Assembly: GCA_036897095.1 (NCBI GenBank)
Contig: JAYMSP010000109.1
Span: 17,649-81,648 of the forward strand
DNA from: Plantago elongata
Taxonomy: Eukaryota > Streptophyta > Magnoliopsida > Lamiales > Plantaginaceae
DNA: 64,000 bases
Direction of reading: 5' to 3'
Part shown: positions 25,865-37,880 of the stretch, piece by piece
Layout: the number at the start of each line of letters is the position of its first letter
How positions within the stretch are numbered: the first letter of the stretch is position 1
Notes under the pieces: generated by a model
Seen by the model: only the letters and a program-made list of their open reading frames with translations
The model's database searches: none
Told to the model about the DNA's origin: nothing
Made by a program: the position numbers and the translations under genes

Positions 25865-27331
25865 ATGGTGCTCGCGGACTTAGGAGGAACCATATTGCGT
25901 GCTCTTGAGCAGATGAACAATGCCACTATAATCGACGAGAAAGCATTGAGCAACTGCCTCAATGAAATCAATCGAGCTCTTCTCAAAGCGGATGTTCAGT
26001 TTAAGCTTGTTATGGATATGCAGAACAACATCAAGAAGATTGTAAATTTCGATAATCTTGCAGCTGGACACGACAAGCGGAAAATTATTCAGCATGCCAT
26101 ATTTAATGAGCTGTGCAAGATGTTGGATCCGGGCAAGCCGTCCTTTAGCCCTGAGAAGGGAAAGGCTAGTGTTGTGATGTTTGTTGGTTTGCAAGGTTCT
26201 GGAAAGACCACCAGTTGTACTAAATATGCTTACTACCACCAGAAGAAGGGCTGGAAGCCGGCTCTTGTCTGTGCAGATACATTCAGAGCTGGTGCGTTCG
26301 ACCAATTAAAGCAGAATGCCACTAAAGCTAACATTCCCTTTTATGGAAGCTATACAGAGTCGGATCCTGTAAGAGTCGCTGTGGATGGGGTTGAAGCATT
26401 TAAAAACGAGAATCGCGATCTCATTATTGTTGATACCAGTGGACGTCACAAACAGGAAGCTGCACTTTTTGAGGAGATGCGCCAAGTGGCTGAAGCAACG
26501 AAACCAGATCTTGTTATTTTTGTTATGGATAGCAGTATTGGTCAAGCTGCATTCGATCAAGCTATGGCATTCAAGCAAAGCATTGATGTTGGAGCAGTCA
26601 TTGTAACCAAGATGGATGGGCATGCCAAGGGTGGTGGTGCTCTTAGTGCTGTTGCTGCAACAAAAAGTCCAGTTATATTCATAGGGACGGGTGAACGTAT
26701 GGATGAGCTTGAAGTATTTGATGCCAAACCATTTGTTAGCCGTCTTTTAGGTAAGGGTGACTTGTCTGGGCTCAAGGATAAAATCCTTGAAGTTGTTCCG
26801 ATGGAAAAACAGACTGAGCTTCTCGAGAAAATTTTGGAAGGAAATTTCACGTTTAGAGTCATGTACGAGCAATACCAGAACGAACTCAAAATGGGTTCTA
26901 TGGGTCAGATATTGTCTATGTTTCCAGGATTTAGCCAAGTGTCAATGTCCCAAGTGCAGGAAAAGCAAAGCCATGCAAAAATTAAAAGATACTTGACAAT
27001 GATGGATTCAATGACTCGCGAAGAGCTGGACAGTACTAGCACCAAACTCATGAACGAATCTCGAATTATGCGGATAGCTAGAGGGTCAGGTTCTCAGGTG
27101 AGCGATGTTATGGAAATGTTGGAACAGTACAAGATGTGGGCTAAGCTTTGGAGTGAGATGACCAAGAAGGGACTTAATAAGATCTCGAGAAAGGGTGATA
27201 TGAGGGCCATGTTAAGAAACATGAATGCACAACACATAAGCAGAGCAATTTCTCCTCAGATATTGAATCAGTTGGGTGGCATGCAAAATATTATGAAGCA
27301 AATGGGTGATTTAATGGGTTCTGCAAATTAG
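25865..27331 (+). CDS. SRP54: Signal recognition particle 54 kDa protein, intronless copy
   Basis: SRP54 is the GTPase that binds ER signal sequences and SRP RNA. A single open frame encodes 488 aa, near normal length. The order is N domain (residues 1-95), G domain and M domain (from about 330). The G motifs are intact: GLQGSGKTT (108-116), [14 protein letters not shown]-type closing loop as [21 protein letters not shown] (190-195) and [10 protein letters not shown] (248-257). The M domain keeps [13 protein letters not shown] and [12 protein letters not shown] (398-409) but is diverged afterwards: [13 protein letters not shown] where most plant SRP54 have GSGRxVxEV. No intron interrupts it, and a 14-A run lies about 190 bp past the stop (27517-27530), so retroposition of a spliced mRNA is likely. 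The frame is fully open and conserved, suggesting selection. Confidence 0.95.
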   Translation: MVLADLGGTILRALEQMNNATIIDEKALSNCLNEINRALLKADVQFKLVMDMQNNIKKIVNFDNLAAGHDKRKIIQHAIFNELCKMLDPGKPSFSPEKGKASVVMFVGLQGSGKTTSCTKYAYYHQKKGWKPALVCADTFRAGAFDQLKQNATKANIPFYGSYTESDPVRVAVDGVEAFKNENRDLIIVDTSGRHKQEAALFEEMRQVAEATKPDLVIFVMDSSIGQAAFDQAMAFKQSIDVGAVIVTKMDGHAKGGGALSAVAATKSPVIFIGTGERMDELEVFDAKPFVSRLLGKGDLSGLKDKILEVVPMEKQTELLEKILEGNFTFRVMYEQYQNELKMGSMGQILSMFPGFSQVSMSQVQEKQSHAKIKRYLTMMDSMTREELDSTSTKLMNESRIMRIARGSGSQVSDVMEMLEQYKMWAKLWSEMTKKGLNKISRKGDMRAMLRNMNAQHISRAISPQILNQLGGMQNIMKQMGDLMGSAN

Positions 27332-27516
27332 AGATGTGATAGTTACGTTTTAACTTTCAAGCGTGGGACAAATAGAAGAGTTTTTGTATATAGTAATCTC
27401 ACTGGTTTATACTATTTGATGCTCCAATTTCAGATTCTCAACCTTGTAAACATATCTCCTTTTCTTTTTTTTATTTGAAAAATTATCTCCTTCTACTCAC
27501 CACATCATACTTTATT

Positions 27517-27530
27517 AAAAAAAAAAAAAA
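27517..27530 (+). repeat. Poly-A tract 3' of SRP54
   Basis: Fourteen A residues follow TTTATT about 190 bp after the stop codon, where a retroposed poly-A tail would be expected. A chance A-run is not excluded. Confidence 0.6.
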
Positions 27531-27726
27531 CCTGATTCTTTGTTGCTTTCTTCATGTCTTACACACATTTGATGGCTCACTTTCTCTGCTTTGGTTTCGT
27601 TCTTTGTTGCGGCATCTTCTGAGATTTGCCCCTCATCTTGTTTTTCTTTTCCTGAGTGAGTTTAATACAGGTCGTCCTAGACTTGGACATAGTGGTTCAG
27701 TTTTTGTGCTGTATCAACAAGTAAGA

Positions 27727-27945
27727 TAGTACCTTATCCTTGGAGAGCTGTATAAGTTCCCTCACAGGCAAATTCTGCTGCCAGATATTTTGAAACTTGA
27801 ACACAAGAACGTTAAAAGAAGAGAGTACAGATCACTTGTCAATGTTCTGCTAGTTCAAATTCGGCTTCCAGATATTTTTCAAGATCATTTATCTGCTCTC
27901 CGCTGATGGTAGACCGACCATGATTCTGTGAACATGTAATCAAAG
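27727..27945 (-). pseudogene. Possible exon relics, unidentified
   Basis: On the minus strand, 27924-27839 reads as a short protein-like tail (STISGEQINDLEKYLEAEF..., stop at 27839) after an AG acceptor-like site. About 80 bp further on, 27801-27771 is a diverged copy of the same KYLEAEF block (KYLAAEF). The stretch is too short to assign, and no flanking exons or start are visible. It could be a decayed terminal exon duplicated in tandem, or chance. Confidence 0.2.
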
Positions 27946-27949
27946 CAGA

Positions 27950-29227
27950 AATTATTTCTAATGAATATTTGCATTTTGAATACTAAGGTACAGACGATGC
28001 TAATTGCATCACCAACAAAGTATTATTCTAGTTGAACTAATGAACTAATTATTGGATAGCATAGCACATGATGGGTTGCCAATTGTTTCCAGAGAAATTA
28101 AGAGGATCGGATGCTCCAGCAAAATCTGCGATTCTGTTGTTTGGTTTTGGTTCCTTTACTTTGCTTGCTGGTCCATCTACATTCCATCAGGACCATAACT
28201 TGCGGTCCAGTTTCATATTCTACAGTATATTCACTCTATGTTTCCACTCGAATACATATTAAATTATATCGAAAAATAATTTTATAAAGTCATAGTGTAA
28301 AAATAAATCAAAATTAATTTTACAATACAATACTCCCTCATTTTCAATTTAACTTCTTCTTGTGGTGAACATGGATTTTCATATTAAATTATATAAATAA
28401 TCAAAATGAGTTAAACATAGGGGACCGATCTTCCAATTGTAAAGCTGAAATTGGTACAGAATATATATTGACATTTTGAAAGTTAAAGGTTTAAAGTGCA
28501 TATATGAATATCTTCTTCTTTTTTAATAATTTAAAAGTAAATACAATTTAACTAGATGTATTTTAGTTCACATAAATCGTGAAATTATTTATTTTATAAA
28601 TTATTTTAGTGGTACATTATCATCTAACTTATAAACTTCTTGAGTCAGTTATTTTATTTTTTATTAATAATATTAATACGTTACAATATCGTAACATGAT
28701 TGTCACAAATTCTTATTAGTATTATTTGAAATGCATAGTTGTTTTCTTAAAAGTTAGCTAGTTTACTATTAAAAACATCCATAAAATTCAATATGATGAA
28801 CTTACAAGTAACAAGTAGCTTATTTGAACTAGCTGAGCATTGACAAATCACCACCCATTCACATTTTAATGTTCTACACGACATGTCTTGATTATCTATT
28901 TGTGGCAAATTTATTTCCACAATCAATCAATATGATAAATCCAAGGTCTAAATACCGAAATCATAAAACGTCCTTTGGGTTACTATTTAATTTCTATTTC
29001 CTTTTAGTTTACTCGTAAAGACAGTAATAAGCTACTACATTTGTTTGTAATAGATTTAATGCCAATTGTATGGTCACGTTGCATTTGCCCGTTCCCTATC
29101 CGACGTACTATAGTTCTCTTTGATTGAGTATATAAAATGTTTAAAGAAGCATCGCTTGAATTATTCCAAAAGGCCATTCCCTTTTATAAGTCACTAAAAG
29201 AATGAATATAGATACAAAATTAGAATA
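27950..29227. other. AT-rich intergenic region
   Basis: I found no gene. A weak match to a Stowaway-type terminus (TACTCCCTCATTTTCAATTT, 28330) has no visible partner end. Confidence 0.4.
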
Positions 29228-29440
29228 TACTTCTTCTCCGTCTGTTAATAATAAAATATTGTTGACTTTGTATATTTTTTAATAAAAATATATATGATGT
29301 GGTTAAGATTGAGTTTGAGATATAAAATTATATATGACTTAATAATATGTGGTTAGAAATGAATTGTATTATAGAGTTATTTCTATAAATAAAAGTTTAT
29401 TTTATTTTATTAAAATGTATTAAATGAAAATTTATTTGAA
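29228..29440. mobile_element. Truncated Stowaway-like MITE
   Basis: It starts with TACTTCTTCTCCGTC and GTTAATAATAAAAT, then aligns by eye along its length with the complete MITE at 63140-63373 (shared AAAAATAT, ATGTGGTTA, GAATTGTATT, AAATGAAAATTTATTT). The right terminal inverted repeat is missing. Confidence 0.55.
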
Positions 29441-29706
29441 TTCTAGCTAGGCAAGTCAAGTCTTTGTTTATTTGGCGTAATAAGAAGTGAGTAGAAGCAA
29501 ATAGTCAAAGCACGACTGTTTCAGCTGCTCAATGATTGCGAATACGATGACATAACATAACCGACGCAGTCTGAAATGAGAAATGGAAATTAATAAATTA
29601 AATAGCGTCTGAATTAAGAAATCCAAATAATTAACAGCGTAAAGCCAGATGGAAAGTTGACAAACGAAAAAAAAAAGATTATTCTTTTGTATGCGTATCT
29701 TACTCT

Positions 29707-29716
29707 TATATATAAA
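29707..29716 (+). promoter_or_regulatory. TATA box of the SAUR gene
   Basis: TATATATAAA lies about 75 bp before the upstream ORF and 265 bp before the SAUR start, giving a leader of about 230 nt. Confidence 0.65.
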
Positions 29717-29783
29717 CCCAGGTAGCTAAATCCAATTTATCAAAATCAACCAAAAACTTATCAAATCTCTCCAATTCTATACC

Positions 29784-29876
29784 ATGAGCAATATCCCTAA
29801 ATCGCTCACCGATTCTTCCTTAACTCTCTTCACCCTAGCCATCTCCTCTTCTGATCCTTGGCCTTTTTCTAGCTAA
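29784..29876 (+). CDS. Upstream ORF in the SAUR leader (30 aa)
   Basis: The ATG sits in a good context (TACCATGAG) and the frame MSNIPKSLTDSSLTLFTL... closes with TAA after 30 codons, 97 nt before the SAUR start. It lies downstream of the TATA box, so it should be in the mRNA. A uORF here would lower or condition SAUR translation. Its peptide is not one I recognise, and coding function is unproven. Confidence 0.4.
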   Translation: MSNIPKSLTDSSLTLFTLAISSSDPWPFSS

Positions 29877-29973
29877 TCAATCGTTTATTCACTTTTCACC
29901 TCACAGCTCTACAACAAACTAACAAACACTTAGAAAACCGATTTGGTATTGAAATTTCTAAACACTAACCTGA

Positions 29974-30303
29974 ATGATGCCGGAAGCTGACAGTAATGGT
30001 ATTCCGAGAGGCTGCTTGGCCGTTCGTGTGGGGCTGGAGGAGGAGGATCGGCGCCGATTCGTTGTTCCGGTGATGTACGTGAACCATCCGCTGTTCGCGC
30101 GGCTGCTGAAGGAGGCGGAGGAGGAGTATGGATTTGATCAGGATGGGCCGATTAATATTCCTTGCCATGTTGAGGAGTTTTCTTATGTTAAAGGCTTGAT
30201 TGATCGGGAAATCATGTCGCAACACCATGGACATCATCACCACAACCACCACCATGGTGGACACCACCACCATACTCACCATTTTTTGTGCTTCAAGGCT
30301 TGA
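29974..30303 (+). CDS. SAUR: SAUR-family small auxin-induced protein with His-rich tail
   Basis: SAUR proteins are small auxin-induced regulators; several promote cell expansion by inhibiting PP2C.D phosphatases and so activating plasma-membrane H+-ATPase. One exon, 109 aa, as expected for this intronless family. The SAUR core is clear: GCLAVRVGLEEEDRRRFVVP, YVNHPLFARLLKEAEEEYGF, GPINIPCHVEEFSYVKGLID. After the core comes a tail with 15 histidines in about 20 residues (HHGHHHHNHHHGG type), then FLCFKA. Such tails occur in the SAUR30/32 branch, so it is probably that type. Metal binding is possible but untested. The leader carries a uORF. Confidence 0.95.
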   Translation: MMPEADSNGIPRGCLAVRVGLEEEDRRRFVVPVMYVNHPLFARLLKEAEEEYGFDQDGPINIPCHVEEFSYVKGLIDREIMSQHHGHHHHNHHHGGHHHHTHHFLCFKA

Positions 30304-30705
30304 TGACCTGTTTCAGTGTGGATGTTGATTGCACAATTGGATTGGATTGGATTAGATGATTTTTAGGAGATTATGATGATGATAATGACGAAATTGATGT
30401 TAATGCAGTCTGTTACGTAAGGTCTTTTATTATTACTAGTGTTTTTAGTTTTTGTTATATTGTTTGCTTTTCCGTGAATTGTTCGGGAAAACATTTATGA
30501 AATGTCAGAATAGTGTGATTGACACTACGACTTTGATATTCCGTCTATAATAATTGTTTTGAGCTTGCAACTTGTGTAAATTTTAATCTTAATTACAATT
30601 CCAAAGTTTTTCCAGTCTTTTCTTTTGTGCATTTTCACCCGGTAGATTGTTGTATTGTATTCTTTTTTAAGTCGTAATCTTTTGTCGGAATGAATTCAGA
30701 GACTG

Positions 30706-30755
30706 ATTGGGAATCAATTTGAATTGGCAAAATTCAATTCAAATTGATTTCCAAT
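30706..30755. repeat. Long inverted repeat, 21-bp arms
   Basis: The arms 30706-30726 and 30735-30755 (ATTGGGAATCAATTTGAATTG and its complement) match with one mismatch across an 8-nt loop. It lies about 400 bp past the SAUR stop and may be the core of a small inverted-repeat element. Confidence 0.8.
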
Positions 30756-31401
30756 TAGTTCTTTTACACGATAAACATTATAGTATATTGAATTACGACA
30801 ATAAAATTCAATTTGTCATGCGTCTAATACTTCTCACTAAAGCATATTGTTGCACCAATATACAAAATCACGTGATTCTACATTTAGAATTTGAATTTAA
30901 GAAGGAATGGAATTATACAAGAGAATATGTGAAACCAGATCGGAACATGTAATTTATAATGAAATATTTCATCAGTTAAATATTAGTAAAAGAAACTCTA
31001 GAAAAACATGTTTCAAGCAGATGGAAGGTGAATAATCCAGGCTTTTCCCAGAATTTCGGGTTGATTCTCTAACGTGGATACAAGTATTAATAGTACCATG
31101 AAAAGAGCAAGGTGCGCGCTATTCTTAAGGTTTTATGTGTAAAGAAAGAACGAGTTCATAAATATATTTTATACTAAATGGCTTCCTATACATCATATTC
31201 TGATTCTGTTCTCACTTCTTTCTTCACAATGAATTCTCCTCCAAATGCCCAAAACACATCTCAAGGCAACCCCGAATAGGGGCCATACCGACAATTTTCA
31301 ATGACAAACAATATAATAGAAGCTATCTCAACAGAAAATAGAAAATGGCCTTTGAGTTCGCGAAACAAAACTTATAGCGGCACCTATTTGCGACTCTAAA
31401 C

Positions 31402-34400
31402 TCATGTTGATTGTCTGTTCCTTGTAGTAGAGCTGCGCAGGGTAACCCCATGCAAGAACTTGGTAAAGCCAATAAAACTCAATTTTCCATCTGATGGTCT
31501 GATCCAGTCTTTGAGTAGTGTGTGAGCTGTTACACCCAGATTTAGTTCCTGTAATATAATGATTAGACTTGGTGCATGGACATAGTACAAACCATTTTCA
31601 ATATAATGTTAGTACATGCGTACCTGTGCCAGTTCCTCCACGGAGGTAACTCGGTTGCCTTCTTCTTCAAAACTCTGAAATGCTACACTAGCAATATCTT
31701 CCCAGTTCTCAAGAGCCTCAAGCTGATGTGGGTTGATTGCAGCAGCACAAAACTCCTCAAAATCCATCATTTTAAAGGATAGAGGTTCCAACTGCAAGCC
31801 ACGGTTCAAATTTGTTAATTCGAAGTGACAGTGAACTCAACAAAGAACAACATTTATATGGAAGAAATTAGTGGTTTCATAACACAAGAGTTTGTATTAG
31901 TGGTTTTAGGCAGGATCATGAGAAGACAGATGCAGAAAGCGTGCAGATGCAGGAGAATAATTGACAAATTTCTTCTACAATTGATATTTATCTTGCGGAC
32001 GGTGTGGAATATATTGACTGAATCTGACAAAATCTATTAGAGCTGGTGGTTGAAATTCATCTACATCATTTCAAAATCATTGAATATACTTTCATATGCA
32101 TGTATCAAGGCATGTGATGATTCCTGCATCAAGGTCCATGTATTACATAACCAAATTTCGATATAACTCTTGATTTCAACACATATCGGAGTAGCAATTT
32201 ACATATAGAGTACACAGGAATTGCAAACATGGATGAACAGTCAACATGAAGAACATCAATATTGTGATTTTGTTCTAAATAAATTATAACTAAATAGGGT
32301 GGGCCTTGACGTAAAAAATAACAAAGAAGGTCAAGGTTTCTCACCAAATTTAGAATGTCAGTGACTCTAGATTCCCTCATGGCATCGGTTGAATTTTTCG
32401 TGAGAGCCTGTCAAGCAATAGAGGCAAAGTTACTAATTTAAGTAAATAACAGGAAAAGATGCTTGGGAAAGGAGAACAAGCATAGCGCACCGTTCTGAAA
32501 TTGTCAAGGGAGACACAACCATCCCTTGGTTCAAGGAGCTTAAATTGAGCACGCAGGTAAATTAGCTCATCCTCAGTCAAAGCTTTTGAAACTGCCTGCA
32601 TGATCAGGTACAACTCTTGGTTATCAAACTACAACAATACTACATTTCTCCACATGTAGGTACAGAAGTTTGAATGTTTTATACAACTCCAGAACGAAGA
32701 TTTCAATAGCACAAACAGGAACATATAAATGTATACGTACTCTTAGGGCCGCACGCTTCAGAGGGGTGGTTCGGATGTATGACTTGATTAATCTGTAAAT
32801 TGTCAAATCTAAAGGTATAACACAGTTTGAACCCCTTAACCATGGATGAGCTGCACATAAATTGGCATGTATCAACATAAATATGAATTAAAAACATCTA
32901 TACCAGCAAAACAGCTGAATAACAGTAAGAAATTTCATGGCACCGTGCAATTTAAGCAAGTCAAAAGTATATTATCAGTGATAATTCACACTTACTCAGT
33001 GCCTGTGCAGCAGTCATTCTTTTCCTATGGTCTCTATTTAGAAGCCGCTTCACAAAATCTTTGCCTTCTGCAGATACTGATGGCCATGGTGCATCATAAA
33101 AGTTGGGATCAGCTCGTAGCACAGAACGAAAAATGCCTGATTCTGTGCGTGCCCAGAAAGGTCTGCTTCCACATAACAGTATGTATGTTATTACACCGAT
33201 ACTCCAAATATCCGCTTCACTGCTGTATGATCTGTGAAGTACCTCAGGTGCCACATAATAAGCACTTCCAACGATATCATTAAGACGTTGATCTGTATTC
33301 ACATGAAATTGTCTGTTTGAGATTTGGCACAAAGATTGGTGATTCACATTGTACAATATTTGCATAATATCTAAATTGTAAATACTAAGGAGATACTTTG
33401 TGCACGATTGGTGTTGAAGGAGGTGTTCATTGGTAACAACAGTACAGGTGAAGTACACCATTGAGGAAAGAAATGGGATTTCAGTAATATGGAATCACAG
33501 ACTACATATTGTGTATCAATGAGTAAGTATCCCTTGCCCTCCATTAACATATATGGAAATTTTGATTCGTTAATCAAATAAGGAAGGATAGCTTTGAGAA
33601 AGTAACTGCGAATCAGTCATTGTATACAATAACAGGTCCAGACTCGAAAATCTCAGTGCAGGAAGATGTTTGCTTCCAAATTAACAACATAATCAGGATT
33701 TAGGTGGACAACTTCAAGATGCTCATGTTTAACGCAAGTCTAAAAGTCTAGATGAGGTGACTATACTGCGGTACTAGATACGGAAGCTCTTTTCCTTTTC
33801 AATTAATCCACAAATAAGAGCATAGCAGGCTCCTCCAATAAGGTTCATTCCAAGTGAAATGTTATAGATATGTAATTGGATGGGAGCTTTCCTTATGGTG
33901 AAATGGACAGTAATAATTACCAACCAGGCAACAATATAGCAAGATCATTTGTATATATATAAATTCACCCAGCTTAGGTACGAATTACTAATGATTTATG
34001 TCAAGTGTGGTGATGTAATGAAGATTGTGTTCGTAGCATATTAAGCAACCACTGGAAAATATGTCTAGCAAGCAATGAAAAACTGTAACCCATATACGAA
34101 AATATGAAATGAGTAGTCAAATAAGTTTGATTCCAATTATATGTGATTAAACAATGACAGTTGATATACTTCTACTTTGTACAGGGAAAAATAAGAGATA
34201 TGAGATCTTCACCTGGTCTGATAAAATCTGAAAGACCAAAATCTATGACCTTCATAGGACTATCTTCATCTCTTGTGGCAAATAGGAAATTCTGCATGTA
34301 GAGAGTGTTCTTTAGTGGAATGCATTGATGCAAGTTGTGAAACACGTGGCACACAAAATTTGAATTTACACGTGATCATCGCAAATGTAACTCTTGCTTA

Positions 34401-36140
34401 AAATACCTCTGGCTTTAGATCTCGGTGTACAACACCTTGAAGATGGCAAAAGGCAACAACACTTAACATCTGCAAAACTATTTTCTTGGCATCCTCTTCA
34501 GTATACCTTCCACCCCTGCAACATGGAAACAGTCAGATAAAGTTTCTAGTGGATCCATTAGCTGGTGTAGAATTTGATAGGAAATGGATAAGCTGCAGTA
34601 CCGAGCTAAAATCCTGTCTAGCAGCTCACCACCTTCACACAATCTGTCAAGACACAATTAAGTTTATCTATAAGAAAAGGAGTGTAGACACCATAAAGTG
34701 CCAAAAGAGGTTCTACATGCAAACAATCAAAAGCAACTAAACTTGCAAAGACATCAAATCCAAAAAACACACATCATTATAGGCCGGGTTCAGCAGTAAC
34801 GAGATAACAATAAGATGCAATAAGACAAGATTTATATATTGAAGACACGTAAAGCATGAAGACGAATGGGAATATAAACACATACTCCATAACTACATAT
34901 ACGTTATGTGCATCCTCGAATGCATCATGAAACTTTATCAGGTTTTTATGTCCAGACAAAGCTTTCAATATCTTCACCTCCCTCCGAACATCTTCAATAG
35001 CTATAGCAGTCGTCATCTGAAAAGTTAAACTTTACAATTTAATCTTCTGAAAGAAAATTATCAGAAACGCCTCAACAGATCATGTAAGCTAAGCTCTCAG
35101 TGAATACTAGGAAAGGATTATTCTCAGTTCCTCACCATGTCCTACTATTTCCATCACACAGTATGTCCAGTTATATGCATAAACATTTAAAACTAAGAAT
35201 GCTAATCGCAGAAACAGTTCTAGCAACTTTCTTATGAGATCAATGACTTAACTATTTAGCAGCGTATTTTTGGGATAGATGATTAAACAATTTGGATGAA
35301 TTCAGACATGTGCCATCAAATTCATTCTCTCCTCTCACAGTTCTATTATTTTTACTAACATAATTCAGTTATATTCATTCAGGTCTAACAATGGACATAG
35401 CAGAAAGAGTTCTAGACTGGCGATTTAAGTATCTAGCAGAATTCAAAAAACGCCTCACTGAAGTCTTTCTTTTCTCTCTCAAGTCTAGTACACCTCTAAG
35501 CTGTGAATTCGTGCATGATCATATAATATATGTTAAAACTAACAGTATTAACAGCAGAAAGAGTTCTCAATGCTTGAACTATATAGCAAAATTCGAAGAC
35601 TCTGAATTCCATTACCTTAGCTTTGGAAATGATCTTAACAGCCACTTGCTGATTCTTAAGCTCTCCTTTCTTCCCCTTAGCCCAACAAGTATGACCAAAA
35701 TGCCCTCTCCCAACCTCCTTCCCCAACTCAAACCTAGCCGCAATATTCTTCGAATAACCAAAGCTCTTATCCAGCTGCCTCTCCCCTCCTTCTCCACTCG
35801 TCTCCGTGATCCTCTCAGGAGTCGGCTTCGCAGGCTGCCGCTTCATAAACGCCGACATGATCGGCTTAGCCGGAGACGGCGGAGGCAGCGGCCACCTGAA
35901 TTTCCTCCCAGGAGTCCTCGCCGGAGAAGGCGTCGGAGCTATTCCGGCTGGGTAGGGACTCTGAAAAGGACTCGTCGTGAAGGAGTGCGCAGGAGTTCGC
36001 CCGGCGGCGCCATTGGAAGCTGCGGAGGGCGTCTGCGGCGCCGATCGCTGAGGACGGTGGTTGTTGGCGGCGGCGGATGTGGAAACGACGTCGTCCTTGT
36101 CAGCTGAGACAGTGACGCCTTTGCTGCAGCAATGCCCCAT
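31402..36140 (-). CDS. CRK: CDPK-related protein kinase (CRK)
   Basis: Ser/Thr kinase of the plant CRK family, with a CDPK-like layout but degenerate EF hands. Eleven exons join in frame: 36140-35616, 35016-34886, 34643-34602, 34515-34407, 34291-34213, 33292-32996, 32850-32741, 32595-32491, 32407-32345, 31791-31624 and 31548-31402, giving 591 aa. The N-terminus MGHCCSKG offers Gly2 for myristoylation and Cys4/Cys5 for palmitoylation, so membrane attachment is likely. A Pro/Ser-rich variable region follows. Kinase motifs: GRGHFGHTC, Lys169 in VAVK, HRDLKPEN (Asp265), DFGLSDF (Asp286), [11 protein letters not shown]. The C-terminal part ([44 protein letters not shown]) aligns with the EF-hand region but lacks full calcium loops, as in other CRKs. 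Confidence 0.95.
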
Positions 36141-36144
36141 GTTT

Positions 36145-37870
36145 CAGCTCAACTGAACTCAACGGCGAGTCGATCGGAAATCTACGTAGCTCCGGTCAAC
36201 GGAAGTCTATCTATCATCCAACGGTCAACGAGAACCAGATCGGAGATGTTTTCAGTTAGTTCGTTGAGGTTGTTGTTGAGCAGAGTCTCATTTGCAGGAA
36301 TGATCTACCGAGCCTTGTATTTGTGTGAGTCGCCGGAGAGTCAACGGAGAGTAAATTCCGGCGAATTGTCGTTACAGTGAGGTCGGAAAATTCAAGGATG
36401 AAAAAATAAAAATATTAATAAATGAGGTGAACGAGGTTAAGTTTTACAAATGCACTACCCCATTAATATTGGAGTGAGGCTTTGGTGAGAACAGGTAAAC
36501 GATGTTCAATTCAAAAGGATGTACGACAGCCTAACGTCTTATATCATACGTGCTTAAAGTCTTAAACTACTTTTTTTTAATTCTACTCCTCCGTTCCAAC
36601 TCCCAAAATAAATATTATATATTTCATTTATATATTTCACTGTAAATGTCATATATTCTTACAACTCCAACAAACAAGAATACATACTGCATATGAATTG
36701 GAATAATACGATATAGATATAATAATACAAGTTTGAAATATGAGATTTTTAAAAAGTTGTAACAATTCATACCTGGTGGTTGACGTAACTAAAAATATTA
36801 TTGTTATTGACATTTTTATAATATACTTTTCAACTAGAGAAAATTAAAATTTGTATTAATTTTGATAATCGATCAACAATTACCGGATTGCGGTATGTAC
36901 TACGTAGAAGTACATTATTGTTGTTGAGTTTATAATAATGGAGCATCCTAAGATAACAATTAAAAATGAATATAGTTAACCTAACACACACCCTGCAGCT
37001 ATTTTTTGAATATGTATGTATGTATGTAACAGCAGCAACGGTGCGGTGTAGAGTTGAACATTATTGATGCAGGAAAAGAAGAGGGGTTAATATTATTAAT
37101 TAAAACATGTGAATTCACTTTTTCTTGGTTGCATACTTTGGAACACGCACATAATGATCCACGAGTGTAACCATGTGTACACAAGAACTAAATACCAAAG
37201 TTCGTGGATGTGGAAGGAGATTGTCCAAACAAATACCAACTAATTATGTGCCATTATTTTTATTCTAATACCCTTTGTTGTTAATGTCAGAAATTAAGGT
37301 TTTCTTTGTTCACATCGCTATCTGTTTGTTTTATATATTTAACTTGATTAATAATTTGTATCTTGCAGTGTTTGTCTACGTTGTTCGTCAGACTTCTTTC
37401 CATTCCGATCGATGATTATTAAAAGTAGTACGTACTCATATTATATTTTACCTAATTAATCATCGTCAACATTTTTATTACATGTTTAATTAAATTATGA
37501 CTCCTTAATATTTATAATTAAAAGTATTATTGAATTAAATTTTTTTATTATATTTAGTTATACATATTTGTATAATTAAATTATAATTAGTATTTAAAAA
37601 TATTATTAAATTAGGATTCCTTATTATATCTAGCCGCTTACAAATAAATTATAATTAGTATTTAAAAATATTATTAAATTAGGATTCCTTATTATATCTA
37701 GCGGCTATACATATTTGTATTATTGAATTATATTTTTTTATTATATCTAGCTATGTATATATGAGATTGTTGAATAAAAATAGGTGGGGAGAATAGTTCC
37801 ATCAAAATAAATAAAAAACCTTGTCGATCGATCTTTGCTTGTTCCTTGTTCAACTAGTTCTTTTTTTTGT
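36145..37870. other. Intergenic region between CRK and the F-box gene
   Basis: The first about 250 bp is the CRK leader and promoter. The rest is AT-rich. A lone TACTCCTCCGTTCCAACTCC at 36586 resembles a MITE end without a visible partner. A (TATG)4-type run lies near 37011-37027. Confidence 0.45.
37578..37705. repeat. 68-bp tandem duplication upstream of the F-box gene
   Basis: Copies start at 37578 and 37646 with AAATTATAATTAGTATTTAA and run through GGATTCCTTATTATATCTAG almost without change. A third, weaker copy lies upstream (37496-37560). Confidence 0.9.
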
Positions 37871-37880
37871 CACAAGAAAC

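Noticed and set aside
28068-28262. 64-codon plus-strand ORF
   Set aside because: No family match and no splice context; AT-rich background.
35391-36107. 238-codon plus-strand ORF
   Set aside because: Arg/Pro-rich antisense of the CRK first exon; no family character.
37821-37880. N-terminal extension of the F-box protein
   Set aside because: It would start from TTG; the ATG at 37881 begins right at the F-box.
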